Below, piece after piece: positions 63,401 to 64,000 of a stretch of DNA of 64,000 nucleotides. Below the pieces are notes generated by a model. The model saw only the letters and a list, made by a program, of their open reading frames with translations. It made no database searches and was not told where the DNA came from. The stretch spans positions 1-64,000 of the forward strand of contig NZ_CADIJL010000031.1 in assembly GCF_902859695.1 (NCBI RefSeq). Reading direction: 5' to 3'. The stretch comes from Achromobacter ruhlandii. GTDB taxonomy: Bacteria; Pseudomonadota; Gammaproteobacteria; Burkholderiales; Burkholderiaceae_B. The position numbers and the translations under genes were made by a program. Numbering within the stretch: the stretch's first letter is position 1; each line of letters opens with the position of its first letter.

Positions 63401-64000
63401 TCTCCGGGTCGGGTTCGGTCACCAAGAAGGGCGCCGACGCCTTGACGCTGACCGGCGCGAATACGTATACCGGCAAGACCTTCATCGAAGCCGGCACGCT
63501 GCGCATCGGCGACGGCGGCACGGCGGGGGCCATGGCGGGAAGCATCGTCAACCAGGGCGCGCTGATCTTCGACCGCCGCGATAGCCTGACGTACGCGGGC
63601 AAGATCTCCGGCGCGGGCGACGTGACCCAGGCGGGAAGCGGCGCCACATTCCTGACCGGCACCAACACCTACGGCGGCGCCACCGCGATCCAGGCCGGGA
63701 CCTTGCAGTTCGGCGCCCAGGACGCCAAGCCTTCCCTGAATGCGCTGACCGGGTCGGTCTCGGTGGCGAAAGATGCCACGCTGGCCGTCCATCCATCGTC
63801 CCTGCTGCGCGTGGGCGGCGAGATTACGTTGTCGGACGGCTCGACGCTGCTGCTGCGCCACGATACGCTGTCGGGCGATGCCGCCACTACCGGCCTGACG
63901 GCGGGCAAAGTGACCATCGGCCGGGATGTCACCTTGCGCCTGCCCAACCTGGCCGATACTTCCCCCGGCAGTAAAGTGGTCTTCAGCACGACCGACGGCA
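60406..64000 (+). CDS. Large autotransporter, N-terminal part (runs off the window)
   Basis: Open reading frame of at least 1198 codons without a stop, from ATG 60406 to the window edge. A long, basic N-terminal region of about 55 residues precedes a hydrophobic signal segment (AALCAVLALSAPVAGAWA). Residues of about 120-360 are Gly-rich (GAGSAGNAGSAGRVG, GGGGGKGGAGGAGP). Then five passenger-associated transport repeats follow, each with a TLTLTGANTYTG or similar core and an EAGTLRVG-type end: about 62130-62220, 62320-62415, 63217-63305, 63420-63510 and 63628-63714. The beta-barrel domain is expected beyond the window. Family is autotransporter adhesin (type V); the exact function cannot be assigned. 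Expression start is uncertain, because the ribosome site is weak. Confidence 0.85.
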   Translation, partial: MTLLHQRPLPHSVSNKKKTNEKTTSAIVAPGKARDRAAPPARPTAPQGPFRLNDTAAALCAVLALSAPVAGAWAATGPQHVELPAQQNPYPVEAVGGLGETGDPAYVFSTRADVDPEENQVLVDGRTIISGGGGQATGGDGIQGSGLSLTNDGIVRGGGVLGPTGVAVAGGAGVSGARLILTNNEILQGGAGSAGNAGSAGRVGRPLADDNRVYDSFYNAVHGGSGYAGGDGGTAIRGSGLRILNASDATIEGGGGGKGGAGGAGPAVVINYWSGVMRYTKGGAGGDGGMGGDAISGADLIITNGGDIVKGTGGAGGSGGLGGSGEHEMQWESIPTVLAADGAAGADGAAIRLTGGVNFLTLEAGSSIDGDIVLSHDDKAFGAPQLSVLNRGGASARVTGDVIVGAGADAGFAGSPLTLRGDLTLQDGSTLSVAAAAAARAGEPSETVRARGVTIGANATFNLSGISAASATDVALFSVTEGKIAGDFADIAIGGKIADRDAADADLRSANYLSLLRTRKSDDGTGYLATYQLGWFDTQPKAHGGFLLGEGETFTVGTALTPVSTSGGWDGNSLTKQGAGTLILTGDNTYSGLTTVEAGTLRVGHNGDTGSVAGDIVNQGHVIFDRSNALTYAGVISGGGRLTLAGSGALTLTGANTYTGITTLEAGTLITGADDALAHSAGLTLARGAVLDLAGHAQTLADGATLKSRGVIRTGGADLRGSDLAITASGRIEAGDGALAFTGGANSLTLERDAAMSGGVTLSAGADAEHPVSLRILSHVATTVAGALTAGAHTGLTLDGAPLTFTGAAAFGEDHALAFAPGLSLTAKSVSFGAGSTVSARIKDWDQRPVRLITTTDAAGLTGPWRSGQVLLEGAPTPPHAYLSADGRNLQYSLRWDGLDDAASGTFRVAGGQELEVAVALADNTAQTNSAWDGKRLTKQGGGTLILSADNVYSGGTRIEDGTLQLGKGGASGSVTGDIVNDAALVFDHTGPVVYGGAISGSGSVTKKGADALTLTGANTYTGKTFIEAGTLRIGDGGTAGAMAGSIVNQGALIFDRRDSLTYAGKISGAGDVTQAGSGATFLTGTNTYGGATAIQAGTLQFGAQDAKPSLNALTGSVSVAKDATLAVHPSSLLRVGGEITLSDGSTLLLRHDTLSGDAATTGLTAGKVTIGRDVTLRLPNLADTSPGSKVVFSTTDG

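Noticed and set aside
60412-63861. 1149-codon open frame on the minus strand
   Set aside because: It is the antisense of the autotransporter; the plus-strand frame gives signal peptide and transport repeats while the minus frame is compositionally a shadow in GC-rich DNA.

Overview
This 64 kb window is high-GC chromosomal DNA of a betaproteobacterium, most likely Alcaligenaceae (Achromobacter or Bordetella-like). The indications are two Bug-type (tripartite tricarboxylate family) solute receptors, several LysR-controlled catabolic units, a glnA-ntrB-ntrC locus with a sigma-54 promoter, a ridA-recG-oxyR-dps run, a CesT-type secretion chaperone and very large two-partner-secreted and autotransporter adhesins. 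No tRNA, rRNA, insertion sequence, integrase or CRISPR array was seen. The genus is an inference.

Layout. 0-2.8 kb: a tsdB-tsdA-type dihaem cytochrome pair (thiosulfate to tetrathionate) on the minus strand and a divergent SDR dehydrogenase. 2.9-17.6 kb: a contact-dependent growth inhibition (CDI) locus, cdiB-cdiA-cdiI, followed by two orphan toxin-domain/immunity pairs of the same family. The linkers between the pairs are decayed copies of the 3' end of the neighbouring nlpC gene, and a decayed fragment of another CdiA lies just before nlpC. 17.6-21 kb: NlpC/P60 hydrolase, a ZnuD-like TonB receptor and a small Cys/His protein. 21-26.3 kb: amn, lysP, yicC, rph. 26.4-32.6 kb: MmgE/PrpD and acyl-CoA dehydrogenase operon, a chemoreceptor, and an EAL-CBS-GGDEF protein. 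32.7-39 kb: rdgB, hemW, glnA, ntrB, ntrC. 39-42 kb: LysR regulator and two pirins. 42-43.7 kb: the RNA/ribosome repair pair rtcB2-prfH with a possible 12-codon upstream ORF. 44-50 kb: Bug receptor, Fur-type-controlled fbpABC ferric importer, fpr. 50-54 kb: AtuA-family operon with Bug receptor and LysR. 54-55.7 kb: a secretion chaperone and a candidate type III effector with ADP-ribosyltransferase-like motifs. 55.9-60 kb: ridA, recG, oxyR, dps. 60.4 kb to the end: the N-terminal part of a large autotransporter.

How the parts work together. NtrB/NtrC should act on the sigma-54 promoter of glnA, which has two NtrC-type sites, one of them overlapping the hemW terminator. OxyR sits beside dps and probably controls it. 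The fbp importer has a Fur-like site in front of fbpA. CdiB exports CdiA, whose C-terminal nuclease-like domain is neutralised by CdiI; the extra pairs look like a reservoir of toxin and immunity alleles. The strongest candidates for something new are the CDI array with its nlpC-derived scars, the candidate effector/chaperone pair, and the upstream ORF before rtcB2-prfH.
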